Positions 20,240-29,548 of a stretch of 33,678 bases of DNA are shown one piece after another (the stretch's first letter is position 1; the number at the start of each line of letters is the position of its first letter). Below the pieces are notes generated by a model, which saw only the letters and a list, made by a program, of their open reading frames with translations, was not told where the DNA came from and did not search any database. This stretch comes from Planctomycetaceae bacterium. Its GTDB lineage: Bacteria > Planctomycetota > Planctomycetia > Pirellulales > Pirellulaceae. A program made the position numbers and the translations under genes. The stretch covers positions 1 to 33,678 of the forward strand of contig JAAEPL010000290.1 in NCBI GenBank assembly GCA_024232675.1. Reading direction: 5' to 3'.

Positions 20240-20563
20240 GTAATTTCATTCCTTTATAATCAACGTTGGGATTGATTGTGGTGATCTCGAAAACGACCAG
20301 TTACGAGGAACCATGTTCCGGTCGTGTGCATCCCTGCCCGCAGTCTTCGAGTGTACCTACATTTATTCTGCCTTTTGAGGTGGAAAATCCACCACCGAAT
20401 TGTCTGTCGGATTTACTGGATGAGCTTGACTGAATCCGCTGATCGACAAAGTCGACCTGCTTGACTTACGTTCCACCCAAATCTTGCAAATCTTTCAAAC
20501 GCAGGCAACTTCATCAAATAGCTTCAAGTGATAATCCTGAACTTGGAGCTTTGTAACGATTAT

Positions 20564-20794
20564 TCAGTCGCGCTTTGCTTGCTGGACGGCTTTGGCAGCG
20601 ATGATCTTTTTCATTTTACGAAATTCGGCTTCGCTGATTTCTCCCGCCTCAAACATCTGTTGGAATTTGGAAATCTGGTTGTCCAGAGGCATTTGGTCCT
20701 GAACGGCCAAGCGTCGCGCCCGGATCGCCAGAGTAATTGCCAAGACAATCAAGCAAACTATTACAACGGAAGTTATCACAAGAGAAATATCCAT
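20564..20794 (-). CDS. Small membrane protein with SHOCT-like C-terminal segment
   Basis: TM segment followed by ISKFQQMFEAGEISEAEFRKMKKII, resembling SHOCT-type (L..L...G.It.eEFe..K) sequences. Confidence 0.6.
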   Translation of the reverse strand: MDISLVITSVVIVCLIVLAITLAIRARRLAVQDQMPLDNQISKFQQMFEAGEISEAEFRKMKKIIAAKAVQQAKRD

Positions 20795-21513
20795 GCGTCA
20801 GATTTGCCCAATTGATTCGGGTGTAAAAAGGAAAGCAATCGTTTAATAACCGCATTTCCAGTATACCGACTCGAGGTGGTCCAATGCATGGAGTTCCTCC
20901 AACAAAGTGGCGACAAAGCACGCTGACGCCGTGTTTGGCCAGATCAGAGTTCCCGCGTGTGGTCGGTCACTCCGTTTTCACCTGAAGGGACCGTCAAATG
21001 GCCCTAGATGCCTCGAATCCATGAGAAAAACAGACGATCTCCCGGCAGGTTGGGTTCCACAACTCGGCCGCGGCGACAGTGCCTGATCTGCCCAGTGATA
21101 CGCAAGGGCACATCAGTGGGTTCAAGAATTCTTCTTGGAATAAGTTTTGTGAGCGTCGACGGGACAGTGACGTGCAGGTCGCAGAAAATGACTGCTGGCA
21201 ATTTTTGCCGATTTGGGCATGCCTGCGGAGCCAAAGGAATGAGTGGTTCCCAACGATCGTAGTGCCAAAACACAATTCTATACAAAATTTGTACCGGTTA
21301 TGGCGAGGGGCTTTCGTTACGACACGAACGAACATTCTTTAGCTCATTTTCGTCTTCCCGACTATCTCCTGCATAACGCAATGTTTTTTGGAAATGCTGT
21401 CACATTAAAGTTTTGTAAGTCGATGACGGAAGTGATCCCCCACGGATCATTTTGGGCACCGCCCTGAATGAAACTCTACAATTTGAAACCTGACAACCGT
21501 CACGAGGAACGAT

Positions 21514-23634
21514 ATGAACTCTGTGCGCCTCCCCGCATGGTTCGCTTCCGCGGGCCTTGCCCTATTGCTTGCTACCTGTCCCTGGGCAGACGTCTCGATT
21601 GCTTCGGCTTTCGCCGTCGCTGATGGGCAACCGCCCAAGCTGTTAGCAACAAGCCAAAAATCTTTTGAAATCCCATTCACGATTGGGACCAACCAAAAAG
21701 ATGTTGTGGAAGTCGTTTTGCAAATGTCGACCGATCGCGGGAAGACCTGGCAAGAACACTCACGCCGCGCTCCTTCCGCGAAATCGTTTCCGTTTAGCTG
21801 TCGAGCGGACCAAGAATTTTGGTTTGCCATTCAGACGATAGATCGCAACGGGCAACGGGACCCAACTCCGCAAGCATTGAAACCCGAGTTGCGGATTGCT
21901 GTCGACACGGTACGACCCAAGCTGACGTTTCAAGTGCGGCCCGATGCCGCCGGGCGTATCGTTGGCATTTGGACGGCCAGTGATCAGAACATTGATCCTT
22001 GTTCCATGGTGATTCAGTACCGCAATCAAAACGCCGCGGACAATGAACCCTGGTTTAAGGTCCCTGCACAAACTTGTCGCACTGACGTGACCACAAGCTA
22101 TCGAGACGAGTTAGCTTGGTGGCCTCAGATCGCGGTTAGAAACCTTCAAGTGCGGGCCATTATTAAAGATCTCGCCGGGAATCAAGTATCGGTAGACCGT
22201 TCGATTGAAGTGCCGGTCGTTGCCGGCGCGCCAGGCGGAGTCATTGCCAATCCGTTGCGGACGCCCGCTCAAGTCGCGACACGAAATACGGACGGATCGC
22301 CGGTCCTTTCGACGAATTATTTAAGGTCCCGAGTACCTTTTGCATTGTCCGACAAAGTGCAGAAACCAGCTGCCGAGCCGCCGCAACCACAACCCCCTAT
22401 TCAGCCCGCTGGGTCCGCCACGCCTCAGCAGAATCAGGGGCCAATGACACCCCAGTCAAGAGTCCCAGCCAACTTTTCCGCAAGCTCCATGAGTGAGGTG
22501 ACCCCTCAACCACCGCGTTCGCGAACGAACCGATTTGCAAGTAACGCGCTGGATACCACAAGGCCTGCAGCGGGCGCTACGCAATGGAAAAGTCAAACCA
22601 ACAACGTCAGCCATAATCAAGTCAGTAAAGCGGCGACCGATTCTTGGAAGACGCCGAGCCAACCGAATAATCTGCCCGTGACCAACCCCGCTCCAGCGGT
22701 GAGCAAGCCGCGGCAGATGGCGGCCGTTCCCGATCCGATTCCCGCGCATCAACCGCTGCGAAGCGTGTCACCGCAACCTGTCCAACAGACCAGCAACACT
22801 GTCGTTCAGGATCCACTTGCACCGACGACCGATATGCCGGTTCAGACGGCTCAGCAAACTCAAAATACTCCGACCAATGCCCAATGGATTTCATCGACGA
22901 CCGGTTTGAAAAAACAACCGAATCCCACCGTGGCATCGGTCATGGTGGCAGGGCCCAAGATGGAAAGCATTCGGCGTTCGGCGCATCCTTCCAATTCGAA
23001 ACGGTTTCAATTGGAATATGATATCGATGCGGTGGGCCCTGCTGGAGCTAAATCGGTGGAGTTGTGGATGACCCCCGATGGAGGTGGCAGTTGGCGACGC
23101 ATGGCAGTTGACGAAGACCTGCGCAGTCCCGTCGATGCTGTGGTTGATCGTGAGGGCGTATTTGGATTTCGCATTCTCGTGATTGGCAATGATGGTCTGC
23201 GAGCCAGGCAGCCAAGAAACGGGGATCCGGCGGACATGTGGGTGAATGTGGATACCACCATGCCGACCGTTAAAATTAAGGCTGTGCCCTATGGTCGCGG
23301 TCAAGATGCCGGAAATTTACTGGTGCAGTGGAATGCCACAGATGCCAATTTAAGAATGCGGCCCATCAAGTTATCTTGGAGCCCCACGGGACAAGCACCT
23401 TGGACCACGATCGAGGATGGGATTCGTAACGAGGGACAGTATGCTTGGAAGCCCGCGGCCAATGTTCCCGATCAAATTTACTTGAAACTTGATGTGAGGG
23501 ATGTGGCAGGTAACACAGCGACGCATCAGTTGAATCGTCCGATCGATGTGTCCGGGTTACTTCCTCGGGGGCATATTCGGGGGATCACTCCTATCCGTGA
23601 ACTCCCGCCGAGTAACTCCGACACCAGCACTTAA
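21514..23634 (+). CDS. Secreted hypothetical protein with two Ig-like-type regions flanking a Pro/Gln/Asn-rich linker
   Basis: 706 aa, N-terminal signal-like segment. Related N- and C-terminal segments (VELWMTPDGGGSWRR vs VVLQMSTDRGKTWQE; VDTTMPTVKIKAVP vs VDTVRPKLTFQVRP). Low-complexity middle. Confidence 0.7.
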   Translation: MNSVRLPAWFASAGLALLLATCPWADVSIASAFAVADGQPPKLLATSQKSFEIPFTIGTNQKDVVEVVLQMSTDRGKTWQEHSRRAPSAKSFPFSCRADQEFWFAIQTIDRNGQRDPTPQALKPELRIAVDTVRPKLTFQVRPDAAGRIVGIWTASDQNIDPCSMVIQYRNQNAADNEPWFKVPAQTCRTDVTTSYRDELAWWPQIAVRNLQVRAIIKDLAGNQVSVDRSIEVPVVAGAPGGVIANPLRTPAQVATRNTDGSPVLSTNYLRSRVPFALSDKVQKPAAEPPQPQPPIQPAGSATPQQNQGPMTPQSRVPANFSASSMSEVTPQPPRSRTNRFASNALDTTRPAAGATQWKSQTNNVSHNQVSKAATDSWKTPSQPNNLPVTNPAPAVSKPRQMAAVPDPIPAHQPLRSVSPQPVQQTSNTVVQDPLAPTTDMPVQTAQQTQNTPTNAQWISSTTGLKKQPNPTVASVMVAGPKMESIRRSAHPSNSKRFQLEYDIDAVGPAGAKSVELWMTPDGGGSWRRMAVDEDLRSPVDAVVDREGVFGFRILVIGNDGLRARQPRNGDPADMWVNVDTTMPTVKIKAVPYGRGQDAGNLLVQWNATDANLRMRPIKLSWSPTGQAPWTTIEDGIRNEGQYAWKPAANVPDQIYLKLDVRDVAGNTATHQLNRPIDVSGLLPRGHIRGITPIRELPPSNSDTST

Positions 23635-24025
23635 AGAAGTCTTGGGTCCTAAACACTTCCTCGGCGGGCGTGAGCGTTCGCTGAGTTTTTTATCTGTTTT
23701 TGACAGGCTGTCACCCTCGGAATCCCCCCGTCGGTGCTCTCCTGTCGTCCATGTATGCCGCTTTGTGGGTGTTTCAACGCTAAGCGTAAACCCACTGCCT
23801 ATCAAAAAGCAAAAAGCGACCTCCAATCCCGCTCGAGTTTTGGTTGGAATTAGTGCCACGCGTTGCGTCGAAACCAAGACCGTCTGCTGTTAGGATATAA
23901 GATCCTCGATAAGGAATTGTTCCCATCTTGGAATGCACACGAAAAGTCGGTGACGTTCGCTGAAGCGTCTAGGACCCAACTCCGTTTGCCGCGTATTCCC
24001 TCATCCCCCTAACCGGAGGCGTTAC

Positions 24026-25198
24026 ATGTTTGCTTCAAAGAAACAAATTGCTCTGTTGGTAATGTTGGCAGTGACGTGGGTAGCTCCTAACACTAACCAC
24101 GCCCAATTGTCTGAAAACGAGGTGGTGCAGCATCTGAGTCCCAAGACGTTCATGGTCGTTAACTTCAATATCGAGGCGATCACCGCTGGCCTCGGCGAGA
24201 ACAACGAGGTGCTCCAGAAATATCGTGCACGCGACGCTGCCAGTTCACTGGACAACCCGAACGCCAAACAGATTTTGATGTTTCTTACAGACGATAAACT
24301 GGATCCTGCTGCCCCATTTAATATCCCGTTCGCTACATTAATTCGCTATCCGGATACGATCGATCAAGAATTCTATTTGGCAGCGAAGAACAAAAGAAAT
24401 AGCGAGTGGGAGACCTTTGCACCTCAATCGCTGGACGGCCAAGATTTAGTGGTAGGGCAATATTCTGAGCATATCGGGGACATGCAGATTCCCAACAACG
24501 CCTACTTTTTTCCCGTCGAAGATATGGTGGTCGAAGGCACGCTGCCGATGATGAAAGCGATGCTAGTTAATCAGACGGAAGGTAATGAAGGACCCGAGAT
24601 CGCTTCCAATGTGAATTTCGAAGCAGAGTTCCATTGCATCTTCGAGGATGGAAGTAAACTGATGTCGGTGCCCATGCTCTCAACTGTTTTTGAACAGATG
24701 TTGGGGACGGCCAGCCTGCCCATTCCTAGCGGGGGCGACCCGGTTGAAATCATCGAAGCCATGCGGCGGTTGGAAGTACTGTTCGACAGTAATGAAACAC
24801 CGACTCTGAAAGCCACGATTGAGTTCAGTACAGAGAAGGCTGCCAAGCAAGTCGAGGAGTTGATACAGGTGGGCATGCAAGCAGCTCCAGCCTTGATCAT
24901 GATGGCGGAAGCCGAAATAAGAAAAGATGCCAATATCACCAAGGAAGATTTGCAGCAAATGGAACCCGTCATCGAATTGGCCAAAGCAGCAATCAAGGAA
25001 CTGAAGACTGAGCGTAACGAGTCAACGATTCAAATTGAACTGGCTGCTGTCGATGGACTCAAGAAATTTCCTGCTGACTTGATGACGATTTTTATGATCC
25101 AGGAAATGGAGATAGACCGAATAACTGCCGAGTTGGAAGGCGATGGAGAGCCGGAACTTCAATTCGAAGCGGAGTTGCGGGACGATGGTGTGCGATAG
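24026..25198 (+). CDS. Secreted hypothetical protein
   Basis: 390 aa ORF with signal peptide MFASKKQIALLVMLAVTWVAPNTNHAQ. No family recognised. Confidence 0.65.
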   Translation: MFASKKQIALLVMLAVTWVAPNTNHAQLSENEVVQHLSPKTFMVVNFNIEAITAGLGENNEVLQKYRARDAASSLDNPNAKQILMFLTDDKLDPAAPFNIPFATLIRYPDTIDQEFYLAAKNKRNSEWETFAPQSLDGQDLVVGQYSEHIGDMQIPNNAYFFPVEDMVVEGTLPMMKAMLVNQTEGNEGPEIASNVNFEAEFHCIFEDGSKLMSVPMLSTVFEQMLGTASLPIPSGGDPVEIIEAMRRLEVLFDSNETPTLKATIEFSTEKAAKQVEELIQVGMQAAPALIMMAEAEIRKDANITKEDLQQMEPVIELAKAAIKELKTERNESTIQIELAAVDGLKKFPADLMTIFMIQEMEIDRITAELEGDGEPELQFEAELRDDGVR

Positions 25199-25435
25199 TG
25201 ATCTCTGGTCAACGAGGAGGATATTTTTTTCGGTGTTTTCTGCTGGCCTGAAAGTGTGCACCTGTTGACCAAAACCCAGCATGCCGTTTACCGATGGCTC
25301 AGATCAGGGCAGCTGATTGGTTTCACAGGTAAGCCGAACTCGCGGCCATTGATCCTTGGCCACAGCCATGGTGTATGTGGGGCCGTCAAATTAATTTCGG
25401 AAGCGTGTCATCATTTAGAAGCGAAAGTTATCGAA

Positions 25436-26851
25436 ATGAACTTAAAGAGCTTGATTCCCATTTCCGTCGGATACTTTTTGAGCATTTGGGGAGCGTGCCT
25501 AGCGGCCCAAGATGCGCAGCCAAACATTTTGCTCATCTTTACGGATGACCAAGGGTATCAGGATCTCGGCTGTTTTGGTTCTCCTGACATTAAGACGCCG
25601 CATCTGGACCAGTTGGCAGATGAGGGTCGGAAGTTTACCAGTTTCTACTCTGCTTGTTCGATTTGCTCACCTTCCCGGGCGGCTCTCTTGACCGGTTGCT
25701 ATCCACCGCGAGTGGGTCTGACCGAAGTGCTGTTCGCTCGAGATCATGTAGGCTTAAACCCAGAGGAGATCACGCTGGCGGAGATGCTCAAGCAAGTTGG
25801 CTACCGCACGGCTTGCATCGGCAAGTGGCATCTGGGACACAAGGCACCGTTTCTGCCGACCAAGCAGGGCTTTGATTACTATTTTGGAATTCCCTACAGC
25901 AACGATATGCGAATCGATCCCACAGCCAAGTTGGCTGACGATATTGTATTGCGTGAAGGTGTGACTCGTGACCAGATCAAAAAGGTACCCGTCAGCAAAC
26001 AAAAGGACCGCTTGGTGCCATTGATGAGAAACGACGAGGTAGTGGAGTATCCTGCTGATCAGGCCAGTCTGACACGTCGCTACACCGAAGAGGCCATTCG
26101 CTTTATAGAGGAAAATAAAGATCAGCCATTTTTTGTTTACCTGCCGCATACGATGCCACACATTCCGCTTTTTGCCTCGGAGGAATATCGCGGTAAAAGT
26201 GCTGCCGGTTTGTACGGAGATACGATTGAGGAGATCGATGGTAGTGTCGGTCAGTTGACGGATGCACTTGATCGGTTGGGGTTGGCAAAACAAACGCTCG
26301 TGATCTACACCTCGGATAATGGTCCTTGGAAGCTGGGAAATGGCCATGGTGGCCGGGCTCATCCTTTGCGCGGGTTCAAGTTCAATACTTATGAAGGCGG
26401 CATGCGAGTTCCCTGTATCATGCGTTGGCCGGGACATATTCCGGCAGGCAGTGAGACCGATGCCGTGGCTGGAACCATTGACCTCACGCCGACGATTGCC
26501 TCGCTATGCGGTGCAACTTTGCCACAAGATCGCGTACTGGACGGGCATAACATACTGCCTTTGATGACAGAGGAGTCTGCCACGTCACCGCACCAGGCTT
26601 ATTTCTACTACAAAGAAAATCGTGTCTCTGCTGTGCGAGCCGGGGATTGGAAGCTGCGCACGACGCCAGCGAATCCGGAAAAGCAAACGCCCGAATTGGT
26701 GGAGCTGTTTAATTTGCAGGATGATATTTCCGAGTCCAAAAATTTAGCGAGTGAGCATCCCGAAAAGGTTGCTGAATTGAAAGAAATGGCCAGGCTGTTT
26801 GATGGGAAACTAAAAAACGCATCCCGTCCGATTGGAGAGTTGGGAAAATAA
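25436..26851 (+). CDS. Sulfatase (arylsulfatase A type), secreted
   Basis: PNILLIFTDDQGYQDLGCFGSPDIKTPHLDQLADEG, FGly motif CSPSR at 25664-25678, GKWHLGHK, YTSDNGPW. Start at 25436 gives a signal peptide (MNLKSLIPISVGYFLSIWGACLAAQ). Confidence 0.92.
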   Translation: MNLKSLIPISVGYFLSIWGACLAAQDAQPNILLIFTDDQGYQDLGCFGSPDIKTPHLDQLADEGRKFTSFYSACSICSPSRAALLTGCYPPRVGLTEVLFARDHVGLNPEEITLAEMLKQVGYRTACIGKWHLGHKAPFLPTKQGFDYYFGIPYSNDMRIDPTAKLADDIVLREGVTRDQIKKVPVSKQKDRLVPLMRNDEVVEYPADQASLTRRYTEEAIRFIEENKDQPFFVYLPHTMPHIPLFASEEYRGKSAAGLYGDTIEEIDGSVGQLTDALDRLGLAKQTLVIYTSDNGPWKLGNGHGGRAHPLRGFKFNTYEGGMRVPCIMRWPGHIPAGSETDAVAGTIDLTPTIASLCGATLPQDRVLDGHNILPLMTEESATSPHQAYFYYKENRVSAVRAGDWKLRTTPANPEKQTPELVELFNLQDDISESKNLASEHPEKVAELKEMARLFDGKLKNASRPIGELGK

Positions 26852-27131
26852 CGAGCGCTAAAAAACTCGCCATTCCCATGCTGGACCGTACGACATTTCG
26901 AACGCGCGGGCCCTTGCCTCAGACCTGATAAATCGTATGCTACCTCACGTAAATTGGAACGTTAGGTGGGGGAAGCGATCGTGCAGTCGTGCGGGTCAAA
27001 ATTTATTTACGAGGTCTCGTGGTGTTACCCCAATCTCATGCAGGGTAAGAAGTCCGCCCAGCCAATTGTCAGCATTGACCGACCGCTCGTATTCACGAGG
27101 TATTTCTTGCCGGCGTCCCGCGAGTTCCACC

Positions 27132-28223
27132 ATGAGTGATCGCATTACTCACCTCGACACGGTGCGGGGAGTCGCTGTGATGGGAATACTGATCATGAAC
27201 AGTATTTCTTTCGGCTTAGGCAATGTCGCTGTCTTTGACATCTCGGCGGAGGGTACTCACACCGCGTTGGATTGGGCACTCGCGATCTTCGGTGAAGTCT
27301 TTGCTGATCAAAAATTCATGGGACTCTTTTCGTTGTTGTTTGGTGCCAGTCTGCTGTTATTTCTGGAACGAGTTGAAGAGCGGACGGCGCACCCCGTGCG
27401 TTTGAGTTTGTGGCGAAACTTGCTTCTGTTTTTTATCGGTGTGCTTCACAGTCTACTTTGGGTGGGGGATATTCTGTGTGTCTACGCATTGTGCGCACCC
27501 GTCTTGTTGATGGTTCGTAATGCCCGCTCCAAAACGTTGATCGCGGCAGGAATTGTTGTTTTTTCTTTCGCAATCGTTGTGCCGTTGTTGTTCAGTGGGG
27601 AATTGAATGATGCCGATTTACGGGCGATTTGGGGCGGAGATGAGACGCACCCGCAAGCCGGAGTCTTTTTGTTAGAGGTGCTCTTTGATGTATTCGCCAG
27701 AGCGCTCGGCATGATGTTGATTGGCATGGGACTATACCGCAGCGGCTGCCTGACTCGGTCGATCGAAAGGAGCACGCTGCAACGCTGTCTTTACGCCATA
27801 GGGCTTGGCGCGTTGCTTAGTGCGACCGGCGTGGTTTGGGTTAGCGTACAGGAATTTGACGCCCAAGCGGTGTTGGTCGGAAATCTCCCCAACACGCTGG
27901 CTACCTTGCCCATGACCTTGGGTTATTTGGGCGTGCTGGTCTGGTGGGACGGTCGTGCCGAGGGAGTAATGGTTCGACGCATTCGGGCGGTAGGCCGGAT
28001 GGCTTTGACAAATTATCTCGGCCAGACAGTCTTGTGTATGTATTTGGCGTATCTCATCCCGGATTTATGGATAACGCGTACCACCATTGGGATCACCATC
28101 GTTGCCATCTGGGCGTTGCAGTTACTTTTTTCAGACGCTTGGTTGCGGCATTTTCGAATGGGACCAGTGGAGTGGTTGTGGCGTTGCGCGACGTATCGCC
28201 GTTGGACGCCGCTTGTGCGATAA
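27132..28223 (+). CDS. DUF418-type multi-pass membrane protein
   Basis: MSDRITHLDTVRGVAVMGILIMNSISF N-terminus and C-terminal GRMALTNYLGQTVLCMYLAY, typical of DUF418/YeiB-like proteins. ORF track start is 26937. Confidence 0.8.
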   Translation: MSDRITHLDTVRGVAVMGILIMNSISFGLGNVAVFDISAEGTHTALDWALAIFGEVFADQKFMGLFSLLFGASLLLFLERVEERTAHPVRLSLWRNLLLFFIGVLHSLLWVGDILCVYALCAPVLLMVRNARSKTLIAAGIVVFSFAIVVPLLFSGELNDADLRAIWGGDETHPQAGVFLLEVLFDVFARALGMMLIGMGLYRSGCLTRSIERSTLQRCLYAIGLGALLSATGVVWVSVQEFDAQAVLVGNLPNTLATLPMTLGYLGVLVWWDGRAEGVMVRRIRAVGRMALTNYLGQTVLCMYLAYLIPDLWITRTTIGITIVAIWALQLLFSDAWLRHFRMGPVEWLWRCATYRRWTPLVR

Positions 28224-28456
28224 GCAAGCTTACTCAGTTGCGTTTTATCAGCCGGTTTCGACTTTTTTATCGGGCTCGAGCTTCCGTTGGAAATAATAAA
28301 CGCCGTGAAATTTCGCTGGTGTCAGGGCACTCACTACATGCTGCCAACGATCCATTTCAGGGCATGAAGTTTATGGGCTGAAGTGATAGAGCAGGCGGTC
28401 TCTCCAAGGTGTATGATAGAAAGCCCTATTTGTTACCTAGTCTGGGAGATGTGAAA

Positions 28457-29548
28457 ATGCAGTTGTGGTGTTTGGTCACTTTTCTTGTTGGTCTGGCCGC
28501 TGTACCCCTGCCAGCACCGGCTGCCGACCCTCCTGTTGAATTGGGGGCCGTGGATTGGGGGCGTGATTTGGAAGCGGCCAAAAAAACGTCGGCAGAGACC
28601 GGCAAACCCATTTTGGTACTGTTTCAAGAAGTTCCTGGCTGAGCGACCTGCCAAGATTTTGGCAGCGGTCCGCTGTCATTGCCCTTAATGGTGGAAGCGA
28701 TTGAAGATCAATTCATTCCAGTGGTTATTTTTAATAACAAAAAAGAGGATGAAGAATTATTGAAATCTTTCTCGGAACCTGCTTGGAATAATCCTGTCGT
28801 GCGTTTCTTGGATGGCGACGGGAAGGATTTAATTCCGCGCAAAGATAGTGTTTGGCAAGTTGCGCCTTTGGCCGAGCGAATGTACGCCAGTCTAGAGGCC
28901 GCGGGTCGGAAACCACCGGCTTACTTGCGGGCGATGGCTTTAGGGTGGCGTTATTCCCTGCAACGAGCGAGCTTTGCCATGTTGTGATACTGGGAAGGTG
29001 AGGCCCAGTTGGGTTCTTTGGAAGGTGTTTTTGCAACTCGCGCAGTATGGGCTGGGCCCCGTGAGGTGGTCCACGTCGTATTTGATCCGGAAGTTATTTC
29101 CTATGCCAATCTGTTGGCAAAAGCCCGGCAGATGAAATGCACCGACGCGGTGTATACCTTTAATGATGAGCAACAAGAGACAGCGCAAAAAGCAGGTGTC
29201 GAAAACATTATCACATGGCAAGAAGACCTGGAGACCAAACAAGTCGCAAAAGCTGAGCAGAAGTACTACTTGCGAAAATCCGTCTATGGCCACTTGCCTT
29301 TGACGGAATTGCAAGCCATTAAAATGAACGCTTTGTTGGGTGGGAAAAAGAGTCGTTGGGAGGTTAAGGATTTCCTCAGCCCGCGGCAAAAAAAATTGTT
29401 AGTGCAAGTGCGCCGAGCACTTGCCAAAAATCCCCAAGCGTTACAGCAATTCGGATTTCCGGAAGACCAAAGGGACTTGATTGACTATCAACGCCGAATC
29501 GAATCCCATCTGGATCTCATGGTCCCTGGGAAACCCAAAGCCCCATAA
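28457..29548 (+). CDS. Candidate two-selenocysteine selenoprotein: secreted thioredoxin-like (VPGU-type) + MsrA-like domains, with TGA at 28640-28642 and 28985-28987
   Basis: ORFs 28409-28642, 28679-28987 and 29009-29548 are in one frame. The stretches between them contain no stop other than the two TGAs. Readthrough gives GKPILVLFQEVPG-U-ATCQDFG and RASFAML-U-YWEGEAQLGSLEGVFATRAVW...VHVVFDPEVISY. ATG at 28457 has GGGAG upstream and starts a signal peptide. Confidence 0.82.
28661..28677 (+). promoter_or_regulatory. Candidate bacterial SECIS element after first in-frame TGA
   Basis: Stem GGCAGC (28661-28666) / GCTGTC (28672-28677), one G-U wobble, apical loop GGTCC. Loop begins 25 nt after the TGA. 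Confidence 0.6.
28989..29009 (+). promoter_or_regulatory. Candidate SECIS-like hairpin after second in-frame TGA
   Basis: Perfect 6-bp stem ACTGGG (28989-28994) / CCCAGT (29004-29009), 9-nt loop AAGGTGAGG containing GGU. Closer to the TGA than in the first case. Confidence 0.4.

Noticed and set aside
20994-21335. 113-aa minus-strand ORF (and overlapping plus-strand ORFs)
   Set aside because: Several overlapping frames on both strands with no domain, signal peptide or convincing ribosome-binding site.
23642-23979. 10-bp inverted repeat TTGGGTCCTA (23642-23651) / TAGGACCCAA (23970-23979) flanking an intergenic region
   Set aside because: Short, widely spaced, no transposase or target duplication between; may be chance.
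25754-26437. 227-aa minus-strand ORF inside the sulfatase gene
   Set aside because: Antisense to a clear sulfatase; no recognisable domain or start context.
28409-28987. Treating the 28409-29548 ORFs as three genes or as a frameshifted/nonsense pseudogene
   Set aside because: All three are in the same frame, the only interruptions are TGA, and both fall on predicted redox-active residues with intact flanking sequence.
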